Shown piece by piece: positions 1 through 11,647 of a DNA stretch of 64,000 bases (positions are counted from its first letter, which is position 1; every line of letters starts with the position of its first letter). Position numbers and translations under genes: made by a program. The notes under the pieces were generated by a model that was not told the DNA's origin, did no database searches, and saw only the letters and a program-made list of their open reading frames with translations. The DNA comes from Istiophorus platypterus (Eukaryota > Chordata > Actinopteri > Istiophoriformes > Istiophoridae): contig CM029120.1 of the NCBI GenBank assembly GCA_016859345.1, forward strand, positions 1,828,501 through 1,892,500. Direction: 5' to 3'.

Positions 1-945
1 CGTGAACAAGCGCAGCTGCGGCTCATCCAACTAAAATGGGATGTTTCCCGCCGTTGGCCGCTCCTCGGCCCGCACGCGTGCATCCACTGTACGAGAGGGA
101 GGCCGACAACCGGACGGACTTCGGTGGAAGCCACCAACGGCTTTGTGGGCGCCATGGCATCCAGTTTCAGTCGCACAGGCCCCGGAGCTGCCGTGGGATG
201 AAAAGAGACCGGATAACAGAGGCGGCGAAAGTTTGGGAAACAGGGAAGGGAGGGCAACAGATAGTCGCATCGCCGCTCTGTTGTAGCGGAAAGCTGTGAT
301 AAAGGAACCTTGACGTGTATCTTTTAACACACGTTTGACTTTTGTTCCACTTTACAGGTACAAAAATGCCGTTGAGGTCCTCTAATAAACATGGATGATG
401 TAGTTTGACCGTTTTGTGCCAAGAAATTTGTCATTAATTCCCAGGAAATATTCCAGTAAATGCTGATATTAGTGAGATTTTTTCCAGATTAAAGGTTCTT
501 TTAATTTTTCCCCTTTTTTTCCTTTTCTTTATTTTCATCATTTGCTCCAGCTGTTGGTCTGTTGGTCTCAATAATCTGTGAATCTGATCTGAAATCTGTG
601 GTTTGTGCATCCTCACATCACCATGACGACGGTTTGGGACAAAAACTGTCAGAAGGACCAAAAAAATGTGGATTTTGAAAAGTTAAGGAGGACACGCCTC
701 CTCATCCCCGGCGGAAATGACGTCTCAACACACACAATAAGATGAACACACACACACACACAAAGACACGGAAACACACTTAAAAAGTGACTGAGGTGGA
801 TGAAAACATATGAGGATCTGAGAATACACACACACACACACACTCAGTCCCAGAGGACTTCATCTCTCTGCTCGTGTAACAAGCAGCGACAAACTACAAA
901 ACCCAACATCGGGGCATCTGACCCAACTCAATGCGTCCTGCCAAC

Positions 946-984
<39 letters not shown>

Positions 985-1081
985 TACGCAGACAAGACAC
1001 ACACTGAGGCAGAGGCAGAGCTCTGCATGTCTCTGGAGAGAAGAAACGGGAATATCAGTGTACAAAGAAAGAAAAAGAAGG

Positions 1082-1129
<48 letters not shown>

Positions 1130-1224
1130 TTTTCCTGAGCTGCAGGAAGTTTCTTTTGTAGGATAAGAAGAGATTTTTGCTGTTTCAAAGTGTTTTTTAA
1201 ATGGTCGATGAAAGATTTCTTAGT

Positions 1225-2010
1225 CTCTTTCTCTATCCTTCCTTCTATCCTTTCCCTCGCTCCTTTGCCTCTATCCTTCCTTCCGTCCTTTGCCTCTATC
1301 CTTCCTTCTCTCCTTTGCCTCTATCCTTCCTTCTGTCCTTTGCATCTATCCCACTCGTTTCTTCATTTTTCTTCCTCTCCCTGTCATCTCTTTCCTTCCT
1401 TTTTCCTTTCCACATTTCTCGTTTTGTTTCTTCCTTCTATCCTTTTCCCCTTCCTTTCCTCTGTAATTCTTTCTATCACTTCTTCCACTCTTCCCTTTCT
1501 TCTCTGTCATTCTCTTGCCCTCTTTACCTCTTTCATTTCTTCCTCAAATCCTCACATTTAATTTTCCTTCTTTTCCCTAATTCCCTTCTTCTTTTGTTCA
1601 GTCTTTTAAATCCTTCATTCCTTCCCTCTATCCTCTCTCTACTCCTTTTCCCGTCCTGGGTTCATTCCTTTTTTTTTGTCCTCGCCTCCATTTTCCACTG
1701 ATTCCTTTCACAATTTATTCATTCGTTTCTTGCTATCTTCTACCTTTCCTTTCGTCTTTTCCTTTCATTCCCTCTTTCTTTTTTCCTCAAATTTTTTTCT
1801 TTCCCCCTTCATCGCCACCTAATCTCACCACCCCTCCTTCCTTACTACAGTAAGAAGGCAGAGTGTTTTCAGAAATTACTTTTTCTTCTTTCTCCCAGTC
1901 GATTCCTCATTTTTTTTCCTCCTCCTGTCTCCCTCTCTCTCTTCTCACTCCTTCCCTCTCTCTCTCTCTATTTCTCTCTCTGCCTTCTCCTCCCCTCTCC
2001 CTCCCTCCCT
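1225..2010 (+). repeat. Polypyrimidine tract (plus strand)
   Basis: Nearly 800 bp dominated by C and T (CCTT, CTTT, CTCT runs), with only isolated purines. Open frames across it, rich in Ser, Phe, Leu and Pro, are compositional artefacts. Confidence 0.85.
1262..1350 (+). repeat. 25-bp minisatellite, about 3.5 units
   Basis: Unit CCTTTGCCTCTATCCTTCCT then TCCGT repeats at 1262, 1287, 1312 and partly 1337 with one or two changes per unit. It lies at the start of a longer pyrimidine tract. Confidence 0.9.
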
Positions 2011-2035
2011 CTTTCCTGGGTTGGGGGAAGGTTGG

Positions 2036-2170
2036 GAGTGTTAACAGCACAGCGAGGATTGCAGCAACAATTACATGTGAAATTAGCCTCGCCTCATAGC
2101 CTGCAGTGTAATTCCAGCCCTCTGAGGCGTGGCAAAGTCATCTGTCTCTAATTAAAGATTCTCCCTCTCT
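2036..2170. promoter_or_regulatory. Candidate conserved block
   Basis: Short unique island between CT-rich runs: GTTAACAGCACAGCGAGGAT, AACAATTACATGTGAAATTA, then GTCATCTGTCTCTAATTAAA. Confidence 0.25.
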
Positions 2171-3601
2171 CTCTCTCTCTCTCTCTCCACCTCTTCTCCT
2201 CTGCTTTCCTATATCTTCCTCCCTCTCTCTCTCTCTCTGTCTCAGGTTAACATTCATCTTCATCTTCATTCATTCCTTTCTCTCTCTCTCTCTCTGGAGG
2301 GGGAGTGAGAAGGTGCGTTTCAGAACCTAATTCACCCTAGGTCATGTTTTCTTCTTTTTAGCAGGTAAAACAAATTATTTCCTGTTTTTCTTTTTATTCT
2401 TTTTCTTTTTTTTTACTCCTCCTTTCTTTCCTTCCTTCCTTTCCTCATTGATTATTTCCATCTTTATTTCTTCATTCTCTTGTCATTTCCTTCCTTTCTC
2501 TCGTTTAAATGAGCTAACATCAGACTTGAAACGATCGATCATTGATCAGTAGCCCAAATCCAAAAACGCCGGTCTCATCACCGGCTCTCACACACTCACA
2601 CATCCTGCGTATCGCTGCCATCTGTTAACATCCTATTCCCATCAGTCCAAGCCTGTTAAAATATTTGTCACATAACCACTATTAAGACCATTTGTTCCTG
2701 CTGCCCACACATTCCTTAAATTTTGTTTACTTTTCTGTTTTTGTGACTTTAAATTTTGTTCAACTTCCTCCACAATCGCCACAGTGTTGCAGCAGCTTTT
2801 ATTCTATCAGCATGAGCTCGGATCGTTCACCTTCAAATTATTGTTTCCTTCAAAACGACGTCGATGTTGAAACTTTGATCTGCATGTAACTGATTCTCAT
2901 TTTACTTTGTAACATCGGGATTTTTTAGTTTTTATTTTTTGGGGGGGGGGGCATTTTTTGTTTCACTATTTAATTTTTTAAAAATCCGTTTTCTACAATG
3001 AGATCGAAACAGAAGAGAAAATTAAACGATCGTTACGACAAATTATGACGTGGAAAAGAGGGAAAGACGCAGGAAGCAGAGAGAGCTTTTCTGGCAGAGC
3101 TCAGAGGATATAGGACTTAAGCTGTCTGTGTGTTTCTCAGGCATGACTCTCTACTGGAATATAACCCAGACTGTGTGTGTCTGTGTGTACTCAGCCTCCT
3201 GTTGGGGTTGTGTACTCTCACTGTTGCCCTCAGGGTTTAGCAGAGAGAGAGGAGGAGACACACGCACACACAAACACACACTGAGGAGAAACCCAGCCTG
3301 TGAATCTATTGTGTTTTCTTTCATTTTCACTTGTTCTTTTGTATGTTTCCATCACACACAAACACACATACACACACACACTCATGTCTCTACGGCCGTT
3401 GATCTCTCCAGAAACACCCAATCATGATCATGATCATGATCATCATCGCCATCATCACCATCACCGCCATCATCGTCATCATTTTTTCCTCAAACACCAA
3501 ACCTGATAAATTATATTTATATACAAACTTAACTAACTCTAAAAAGGTTAAACTGCTTTATATGGAGGAGTAAAATAAGGTTGTTATTTTCTCTATATAT
3601 A

Positions 3602-3607
<6 letters not shown>

Positions 3608-3662
<55 letters not shown>
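3608..3662 (+). repeat. (GT)n microsatellite
   Basis: About 27 pure GT units; broken GT runs continue to about 3865. Confidence 0.95.
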
Positions 3663-3667
<5 letters not shown>

Positions 3668-3939
3668 CGAGTGTTCATGTGTGTGTGTTTCAGTGTAAAT
3701 TGGTTCAGTGTCTCTCCTTCTGGTTTGGACAAGGCAACCACTTGTAACACACACTGTGTGTTTGTCTGTGTTTGTGTGTGCATTGTGTGTGTATGTGTGT
3801 GTGTATTATGTGTGATCGTGTGTGTGTGTGAGAGTGCGTGTGTGTGTGTGTGTGAGAGTGTGTGGGGCCTCAAACAGAACTCCTCTGTCACATCGACACA
3901 TTGGAAGCCAGTTAATGAGCAGGTGTGTGTATGTATGTG

Positions 3940-4127
3940 TACATGCCTTTGTTGTGTGGACAGATTTTGGTTTGAATCCATCGTTGTGAGGACATTTTGT
4001 CCTGCCAAGACCTGTGTGAGTGTTCAGACCTGGTTTTAGGGTCCGGGTTAGACCCAGGTTCAGGTCAGGGTCAGAGGATCGAGGAAGTTTTATGTCAACA
4101 AAGGTCCTCATGAGTAATATCAAACAA

Positions 4128-4130
<3 letters not shown>
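3940..4130 (+). repeat. Composite repeat with attached (GT)n, copy a
   Basis: GAGGACATTTTGTCCTGCCA, a GGGTC/AGGTC-rich middle (GGGTCCGGGTTAGACCCAGG), then AAAGGTCCTCATGAG running into (TG)n. Opposite orientation to copies b and c. Confidence 0.55.
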
Positions 4131-4186
<56 letters not shown>

Positions 4187-4200
4187 TGTATGTGTGTGTG
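4131..4200 (+). repeat. (TG)n microsatellite
   Basis: About 35 units with two TA interruptions near its end; opposed by an AC tract 66 bp further on. Confidence 0.95.
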
Positions 4201-4265
4201 AGTGCAGCCCAGCATTCCATCAGAGCACCATGGGCTATTTGAAATTAGAATTTAGCGGCAGGGAT

Positions 4266-4266
<1 letters not shown>

Positions 4267-4334
<68 letters not shown>
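4267..4334 (+). repeat. (CA)n microsatellite
   Basis: 34 pure CA units, complementary to the TG tract at 4131-4200. Confidence 0.95.
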
Positions 4335-4338
<4 letters not shown>

Positions 4339-4746
4339 TACACACACACTCACACTCCTGATAGCCACTGTAATTAGTTGGACTCAACTGGAACTTGCCA
4401 CAGGGAGAGAGCGCGAGAGAGAGAGAGGAAGATGTCTGTGATGACTTAATGCAATGAAATGTTTTCAAATGAAATCTTGAATGAAGTTTCTGACTCATCC
4501 CGGAGAAGCTGAGTTTTCCCTCCACTGATCTACAGCTCATCATCACCATCCTCATCACCATCATCCTCATCCTCCTCAAACACTCCCTGTCACCATTGTC
4601 CGTCGTGTTTCCTCGCCATTGCTCGGAAGAAACAATGTGCGAAAATGCCGGAGCCCGGATCACAAACATTGGCTGACTTCAGCTCGCTGCAGTAACGCTG
4701 ATCGACTGATCGATCAATGGTTGATAAATGACAAGAAACTGAAACT

Positions 4747-4773
4747 CATGGTAAATGGACTGTACTTATATGA
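4747..4773 (-). mobile_element. SINE-like tail fragment
   Basis: CATGGTAAATGGACTGTACT followed by TATAT is the reverse complement of the 3' end I recall for the same SINE-like family as the element near 34.1 kb. Only the tail is present. Confidence 0.4.
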
Positions 4774-4812
4774 AGCCTCAGGCCGGCGGTAGAGTCTCAG
4801 GATGGTGTTTAA

Positions 4813-4870
4813 TGGGTTGATGTTAATGCTAGCTAGCATTAGCTAGTGTTACCTAGCTAACATCAACCCA
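4813..4870. repeat. Hairpin with 13-bp perfect arms
   Basis: TGGGTTGATGTTA at 4813-4825 is exactly repeated in inverse as TAACATCAACCCA at 4858-4870. The loop is rich in GCTAGC/CTAGCT, itself palindromic. Confidence 0.85.
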
Positions 4871-6026
4871 TAATGTGTGTGGGTGTGGCTAGCTAGCTAA
4901 CATCTGCGTTGGGTATGTTGGGGTACGTCTCACACCTGTAGATGACTTTAGTAGATCAACGGAGAGTTTTTTTTTCTAGATAAGCTTCAGTTGGTTGTTT
5001 TTTGTGGGTGATGTTGAGTTGCTGTCTTTTCAAAGAGGCATGTCATATATAATAAATGTGAGCCACTGCAACAATAAAAACACGTTCTCAACCGACGATC
5101 AACTACCATTCCTCTGTTCTGTTCGCCGTTCTGTTCTTTCAGATGTTTCCTGACGCCTTTGCTTTTGTCTGGGACATTTCAGAGACAAACTCCAATTTAC
5201 AAACCTTAAAATGCTTTAGTTGGATAACCCCAAAAAAGACACTGACGCACAACAATACTCTACATTCTTCTCTTGCTATGAAAAGATATTGCATTAAAAT
5301 AATGAAAATGATGGACGTTTTGCAGACAGGTACATTCATACGCTTGATTCAGAAGATGATAAACTCAGATAAAGAAAACTATTCCTTCACTCTTCTGGAG
5401 ACAAAAGCCTCTTTTAATTGGCAGCAGACGAAGGTCTCAGGGCAGATGATGTGACCCTTGTCTCCCTTCTAAATTATTTAACACTTCCCAGTTGTTGATC
5501 ACAAATTTGATCCAAATCCAGTGGTGTGTGCGGATGACACTTTCAACACCACACTACAAACACACACACGCACACAAGAACACACATATCTGTATCAAAA
5601 CACTCCTCTCCTCCCTCCTCCCTCCTTTTCCAAGGTTGATAAGTGCCTCCATCTAACATCACAATAAACAGTAGAGCCTCGGCCTGCCAAGCCGGCCTGC
5701 AGAAACAACTGTCAGCCCAGCTTTCCTCTTCCGGAGGACACACACACGCGCGCACACACACACACAAAAGCACACATACGCACACTCCCTTCTCGCTCTT
5801 TCTCAGTGCCACACCACACACAAACAAACACATACACACAAACAACACACACACCTCCAAAAAGAACAACTTTTGTCGGGCCCTGCCGTTGCTATGGTTA
5901 CAGGGTCGAGCCCCCCCAGCATTTTAGGGAAGCACAGTGAGGTTCTTTAACGTTCACATGGAGGCTAAAAAAAAAACCAAAACAAAACTGAAAAAACAAG
6001 GGGTTTAGAGCTTTTCTGAGCAAGTT

Positions 6027-6028
<2 letters not shown>

Positions 6029-6078
<50 letters not shown>
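6029..6078 (+). repeat. (AC)n microsatellite
   Basis: 25 pure units. Confidence 0.95.
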
Positions 6079-6080
<2 letters not shown>

Positions 6081-7139
6081 CAGGCCTGCTAAAATCTGCC
6101 AGCATGTGTGCTGTAGTAGACCCGTGTTCAAAATACTGCATGTGATACTTGAAAACAGGGGGGGATGTTGGATAATGATTTGTTTTGTTACTAATGGATA
6201 AACCTGTATCTTACTCTAATACAAAGTTTAAAAATGAACTGATGAGAAGTTTAGTTAAAACAGCTCAGAATGTAAAACCTCAGGCTGACTGAGGCTGAAT
6301 AAACAGACAGAGGAGAGACTGAGATCTAGAAAAAATATTCAGCCATGATGTTAAAAAATTTAGGATTTGGCAGGTTGAGGCAGGAAAACTATGGATTTTA
6401 ATGCAGGATGGAAAGTAAGTAAGTCATAAAAAACATATAATTAATATTAAAAAATATTAGCCAGTTATGATGGAATGGCGTCCTTTTCTAAACCAAATCT
6501 CCTTGAGTCAGTTCCATTTGTTGATGAAGAGAGCAAACAGTGGTTGAAGACTCAAAAAGACTAACACTAGACTAAAAAGTTTGAACTTGTTTGAGTTGAA
6601 CTTGAGTTAAAGCAATTTTTACAAACTACAGTTCCCAAGGTCAAGCGTGACCCCCCCCCCCGTACCTTATTGATATTTTGGATACCATTGTCTTCCACGA
6701 TCCCAGCTCTCGCTTTGTCGTTGAAAACAATTTAGACTAAAGCAGAGAGTCAACAAAGGATCTTTCCTTCTGAACCACATAAACTACATGAACCAGTTAA
6801 CCAAGTTATTAATGTCTTCTGATGCCGTGAACTCGTTACCGCTAATAAACATTGTCATAATCAGTTAGGCTGAGGATACTTTTGAGTCCGTTAAGTGTCA
6901 GAGCAGCGCGAGTGTCCATCACAAGTTCCCCCAAAACCAAAGCTAAAACCTTTATGTGTCTTTTTTGTCTGACAGTCTAAAGCAGGAAAACAAAAAATAT
7001 AGAACAGAGAAAAGTGGCGAATCCTGACAATTAAAAAGCTAAAAATGGGTAATAATTGAATTTTTTTTTCTTGTCAAATGACTTTACTGATTAATCAACT
7101 ATAACCATGTGCCAACTTAATGACTAATCCCTTCAGCGC

Positions 7140-7361
7140 TATGCTGGATGTATACTTCTGCGTCGAGTCTACAAAGAAGCTACGCCGTCATGACCGTTTA
7201 CACTTCAGTGTCAGCGTCACCCTGGACTTACGCCGCCAAACCACTAGTTGGCGCCGGCGTTTATCTGCCACCCCGTTGACTTCCTTCACCGCCGTTTTCC
7301 ACCAGTTTGTCGGCGTCAGGCTGCGGCGACGGTTCGACACAGAAGCATAAATTCGCCTTAA
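7140..7361 (+). mobile_element. Small inverted-terminal-repeat element, copy 1 (internally deleted)
   Basis: Shares CAAACCACTAGTTGGC and TTTTCCACCAGTTTGTCGGC with three other copies in the window. The right end reads TTCGACACAGAAGCATAAAT then TCGCCTTAA, which is close to the reverse complement of the left end of other copies (TTAAGGC..ATTTATGCTTCTG). It lacks the internal GAGCGGATCTC segment, so it is about 150-230 bp shorter than full copies. Non-autonomous: no transposase frame. Confidence 0.75.
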
Positions 7362-8029
7362 GCTTCACAATAAACTGCTTCCACAGACGATTTTTTTAAT
7401 ATTGTGGCCTTTAATTTCTCTACATCAGTGTTTTTAAACAGAAACACAGACCTATATTTTTCATCACACCAGGTATGAAAAACTAAATTGAAGTTAAGCA
7501 AATGAAAGGCAAACTGTTAAATATATGAGTAAAAATACCAGGAATTTATATGGGTATAAAACCTGCTCGGCCCTTAAGCAAATCTACTGGTGAGACTGAA
7601 TGCAGGACTTTTACTGCTACTGGAGTCATTCACAGTCTCGTTTGCCATGTTTCGCTCAAGTGAACGATACAAGAATTTACTAGGCCATGTTTTAAACTAA
7701 AGAAACAAGCCGAGCAAGTAAAAAAAAAAAAATAAGAAAGAGTGATAAATAAGATTAAAATGGCCACAAATGAGCAGCTTACTGTACACACGGCCCCCGC
7801 AGCCACGTCCGTGCCCAGTCTCGGCGATGGGGATGGCGGGAAACGGCGCGAGCGTGCGACCTTGGACTGGGCAAGGAGACGCCGCCGAGCTCCACATCAA
7901 TATTTTAACAGCGGAGTTGACACATCAAAAAAAAAAAAAAAAGAGAGAGAGAGATAGAATAAGGAGAAGAAGGAGAGGAAGTAGAGGAAGAAGAAAAAGA
8001 AGAAGAATGCCCAGCGATTCCAGAGTCAT

Positions 8030-8185
8030 CTAAAATTCATGCACACATCATCACCGCCATGAATATTCATATGGAGATGAATATTTAAGTGAAACTCCTA
8101 TGGAGAAATTAGGTTCATCTTTACACTTATCAATAATTCGCAGGCCAGGTGAGTCTCATCGGCAGCTAAATAAATCATGCCTGCA
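8030..8185. promoter_or_regulatory. Candidate conserved block
   Basis: AT-rich unique sequence with two ATGAATATT-type repeats (CATGAATATTCATATGGAGA, GATGAATATTTAAGTG) and the palindrome TGAATATTCA, ending in CAGCTAAATAAATCATGCCT. Confidence 0.25.
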
Positions 8186-8187
8186 CG

Positions 8188-8229
<42 letters not shown>

Positions 8230-8299
8230 CACAAACTTATTGGTTTTCCTATAACTGCCAGGACAATAGTTGACACAAAGCGTTCTCTCAGACCTCTAC

Positions 8300-8404
8300 C
8301 CCTGCGTTGATACAAAACCTAATTTAAAACAGCCCTTTGAAGAGTAGAGGACCGGGAAAGAAAAAATAAAGTCCTCACAGCAGTGGTTTTAAACCACAAC
8401 GCGT

Positions 8405-8440
<36 letters not shown>
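8300..8440 (-). repeat. Composite repeat with attached (AC)n, copy b
   Basis: CAGCCCTTTGAAGAGTAGAG, GACCGGGAAAG and GTCCTCAC followed by (AC)n. Confidence 0.5.
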
Positions 8441-9713
8441 GGAAGAGACGGAGAGCAAAAGAGTGTAAAACGGCACAAAGTTACGTGTGTGTGTGTTTGT
8501 GTGTGTGTTGCTTTGCAGCAGTGTCTTCGATCCCAGAAACCAGAGAGTGTTTAGGCAGGACGATGGTCGTTGTATAACGAGCGGATGCAGGCACACGTTG
8601 ACGTTTTTTAAAGGTCGGTTTAAGGTTTGGACTAGTGCATTTTGCCGTGTTTAAATACAAGTTGGACGAATGTGAAAAGTCCTTCAGCTCAGTTCTGAAT
8701 GTCTTGAAAAAAACACGTCTTAAGTGTTTTTAACAGCACTAGTGACGTGGGTCTATTAACCCTACTGTCGTTTGGGCTTTTCTATCAGTCCGGTTTGACA
8801 TATCTGGGAAAAAAACGTTGGATGAACTGTGGTGTGTTTTTTTCTTTTTAATTTTTATTTTACAGACGTTCGTGGTTCACAGAGGATAAACTCTACTTAC
8901 TGAGGAGCTAACGGTAGCATGTTGGCATCAAGCTCAAATCACAGCTGTGCCCACTACTGCCGGTTGTTTCCCCTCATTGACTCACACAAGATAAATGGGA
9001 ATTAAGGCATTTTTTTTGCCACCACCATGTAAAACATTTACAACAGTTTGTTATTAAGTGGATCGGATCAGATCATTTGGAGGAACTGTGGCACTAGGGT
9101 TTTTATGTAGACGCAGCTGCCAGCAACACTCTGTCGCCAGCCTTGCAACACTTGACGCTTAAGTGGAACGTTGTCGCTGTTGTCAGAAATTCACAATACC
9201 TCCCCATGAACTACAACGAAGAGGCTGTTGGGATTTTTTTTCCTTCTACCCAAACCAGCTTGGTCTGAACAAAATGACATGAACATTGCAGAAGTACGAA
9301 TATATATACGAATATTGGGACGAATATTGTCCCAATAAAAATTATTGCAAATAATTGTTGTAAACGACCTCATTAACTAAATGCTAATCAATCTATTGAA
9401 GATAAAGCACATGGTCATTGGCCTAATGTTGTTACAGAAAATGTTATGTCGTATTACTGTGCTTTTATTTCAGAAATAATTTCTAACAACTCTATCCCTG
9501 GAAGTTACATCTGGTTTTGAAAGAGTTAAATAAACTTAATTTAAACAGAACTTTGTCAGACAAGTTAATTTGCACCAACAACATGAGGAATCATCTCACA
9601 CTGGGCTGATTATATCATTTGTTTTGATAAAAAATATGACACGTTTTTAAAATGACATTTTCTGAGGGTCGTACCACAAGTAATTTTTTTTTATCAGTGT
9701 CTGCACATCTATC

Positions 9714-9717
<4 letters not shown>

Positions 9718-9745
<28 letters not shown>

Positions 9746-9902
9746 TGTGTGCAAGCATATGTGTTTGTGTGTGTGTAATGAATTCACTGCAGCCAAATGA
9801 GTCAGGACGAAAAACAGCATGTGTTACAATTTAGAGATCTGAGTCATCCTCTTCTGTCCTTCAAACATATGTACACAGACACACACAGACACACATCCAC
9901 AT

Positions 9903-9937
<35 letters not shown>

Positions 9938-10007
9938 TCTCTATGATATGGTTATGAGGGAGGCTATGCCATGTAATCCCATTCTCCTTGGGAAGTCAGG
10001 GTGCGTT

Positions 10008-10071
<64 letters not shown>

Positions 10072-10080
10072 CATGTGTGT
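9718..10080 (+). repeat. Alternating GT, AC, GT microsatellites
   Basis: GT-rich 9718-9775, AC-rich 9869-9934 and GT-rich 10011-10080, separated by 75-95 bp of unique sequence. Confidence 0.9.
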
Positions 10081-11144
10081 CTGGTTTGTTTTTTTTGTCT
10101 GTTTTTTTGTGTGACTCGGTGGTGAGGTGGATGGGGGCTGATGGGAGGGGGTGAGACAGACAAACTGATGGATGGATAAAGTATAAGAGGACGTCGTTAC
10201 ATCAGGGACACCTGTGTTTCTACACGTTGAGTCCCTGTGATTAACAAACAGTCCTCAGTGCTCCCCCGGGACGGAGGCAGAGGTGGCTGATGGGACATTA
10301 TTCAACATCACAGCAAAGCCGATGAGCACGGGATCCTTGTTGTGCAGTGCATCACCTGAAAGCGTGAACTTGAAAGACTGTTTCTTGAAACGAACCATGA
10401 CTTGGGCGACGCCAAACAGAAGAAGTTCAGCCAACAAGAGGCCAATCGCTCTCATCTAGTGCTGTTTTCCACTCAGAACCTTTCCAGTACAAAGAAAATG
10501 CTGCTATTCACCTTTGTACACACCTGGGAGGTGTCGTACAGACAGCTGAGACAGCTTTAGTACGGAGGTTGAAATCGGTGCCAAAACTGGCGAGAGGAAA
10601 ATGACAAAGCCGAAGCTTCACTGGGGCGTCAACACGCCTCAGAGCTGGGAAACAGAACCATGGTGTGGTCTGGTGCAGCGATCACATTTCAGTCCGATTA
10701 TTAGAATAAAAAGTTATTCTGAAATAGGGCAATAAGTTCCTTGGTGCAACCAGTTTTGTAAAAGCAAAAAAAAGCAGATCCTTGAAGCGTTTTCTAGGTT
10801 CTTTTTTATTTTTTAAAAGGTGTCAGGTTGAAAGTCGGTGGCTAAAACCCAACTGTCATCAAATGTTGAACTCTGAGGATCTGGGGCAGATCTTAATCAC
10901 GTTTCGAGGGAGTTCGCTCCCCGTGAGACCATCACCAGACACTAGACCAAGAACACCCAATATGATTCAAACTAACAATGATGTATCAACAATAAAAAAA
11001 CAAAAGAGCGCCACCAAGACCTCGGCAGTGGTCATTCAGGGCAACAACCGGGGTCTAAAGTCTCAACTTAAAAAGTTATTTTATTCCCACAAAATCCAGC
11101 CCAGACTAGAGGTGACTACGGTGAAAACTAAGGATTTGAAGGCT

Positions 11145-11285
11145 AAAGGCCGATTTATGCTTCTGCATCGAACCTTCGGCGTAGCCTGACATGCACGTCC
11201 CAAAAAATTTAACTGACGCAGACAACAAGAACTGTGATTGGTCGGCTCGGTAGCATCGCATTTCCATCTTCTGCTTCTCCTTCCC
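11145..11285 (-). mobile_element. Small inverted-terminal-repeat element, copy 2 (fragment, reversed)
   Basis: Begins AAAGGCCGATTTATGCTTCT and runs into TGTGATTGGTCGGCTCGGTA, the reverse complement of the right-hand part of copy 4 (GAGCCGACCAATCACAGCTC). It therefore lies in opposite orientation and keeps only the right end of the element. It stops about 190 bp from exon D. Confidence 0.65.
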
Positions 11286-11471
11286 CCAGAGCACTGAGGT
11301 CACTAGAGGCCACGTGCTGCAGGTCAGGCGGAGGGCGAAGATTCATGTCACGCAAAGATGAAGTTCCTGGTGCCAACAAGAGCTTCTGGTGTGTTGCGAA
11401 GTTCACAAGTCACACAAAGACAAACGGGGCCGCTGAACAGGAAAAGGGACGGACAACGGGGCCCATCCTAC

Positions 11472-11592
11472 CTTGAAGAGGTGATGTCTCTGCTCCTCTG
11501 ACATCATCAGCTGGTGACTGTCCATCACCATGGCGTCCATGTCCATCAGCCAATCCCAGAGCTCCTGGTACTCAGCCTCAAAGTCCTGCAGG
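11472..11592 (-). CDS. akap6: akap6 coding exon D (spectrin-like repeat region)
   Basis: Fourth visible akap6 exon, 121 nt, one base completing a Ser codon then 40 codons ending in a phase-0 Lys. It contains DFEAEYQELWDWLMDMDAMV and MDSHQLMMSEEQ, the best-conserved part of the window; human AKAP6 as I recall it has DFDSEYQELWDWLIDM and VMDSHDLMMSEEQ. The donor is TTCAAG/gtagga. Two acceptors are possible: ccctcag/CCTGCAGGAC (used here) and, 7 nt further in, cctgcag/GACTTT. Only the first keeps frame with exon C, giving SNSLQDFEAEY against human SNGLLDFDSEY. The polypyrimidine tract merges into a (CT)n microsatellite. The following exon (human sequence after LYK) was not found in 1-11471. Confidence 0.94.
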
Positions 11593-11602
11593 CTGAGGGC
11601 AA

Positions 11603-11607
<5 letters not shown>

Positions 11608-11642
<35 letters not shown>
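11608..11642 (-). repeat. (CT)n in the akap6 sense, at the exon D acceptor
   Basis: About 17 GA units on the plus strand, CT in the transcript, ending 14 nt before the acceptor AG of exon D. It acts as, or extends, the polypyrimidine tract. Confidence 0.9.

Positions 11643-11647
<5 letters not shown>

Larger units (their letters stand above)
1..11471 (-). other. akap6: akap6 intron downstream of exon D (partial)
   Basis: No coding exon recognised. 1-1200 holds unique sequence with AC/GT tracts. 1225-2010 is a pyrimidine tract. 2036-2170 is a candidate conserved block. 2200-3500 is mixed, with CT runs and an ATC-rich stretch at 3424-3482. 3600-4340 is dense GT and AC microsatellite. 4813-4870 is a small hairpin. 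5100-6130 is unremarkable apart from AC tracts. 6130-7120 is AT-rich unique sequence in which I see nothing. 7140-7361 and 11145-11285 are copies of one small repeat family. 8030-8185 is a candidate conserved block. 8600-9650 is unique sequence without visible features. 9718-10080 is a GT, AC, GT triple. 10100-11140 is unique sequence in which I recognise nothing. Confidence 0.75.

Noticed and set aside
1..330. Possible further akap6 exon at the window start
   Set aside because: The minus-strand 99-residue frame has no similarity to the expected next AKAP6 residues and lacks clear splice sites.
3529..4039. Long open frames rich in His-Thr or Cys-Val on both strands
   Set aside because: They are translations of (AC)n/(GT)n, which have no stop in several frames. 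The same holds for similar frames near 4.3, 8.4, 13.9, 24.4, 30.6, 39.9, 51.2 and 61.9 kb.
5143..5454. 103-residue frame on the plus strand after a ctttcag
   Set aside because: Balanced amino-acid composition drew attention, but it has AT-rich codon use like the flanks, no recognisable domain and a competing antisense frame. I could not support it as a gene.
10255..10455. 66-residue minus-strand frame with a hydrophobic start resembling a signal peptide
   Set aside because: Single short frame with no recognised family, no partner exon and no visible promoter or poly(A) context; more likely chance or a decayed repeat.
11592..11592. Exon D starting at GACTTT (acceptor cctgcag)
   Set aside because: It would leave exon C (ending with two codon bases) out of frame; the AG 7 nt upstream restores frame and matches the human SNGLLDF segment as I recall it.
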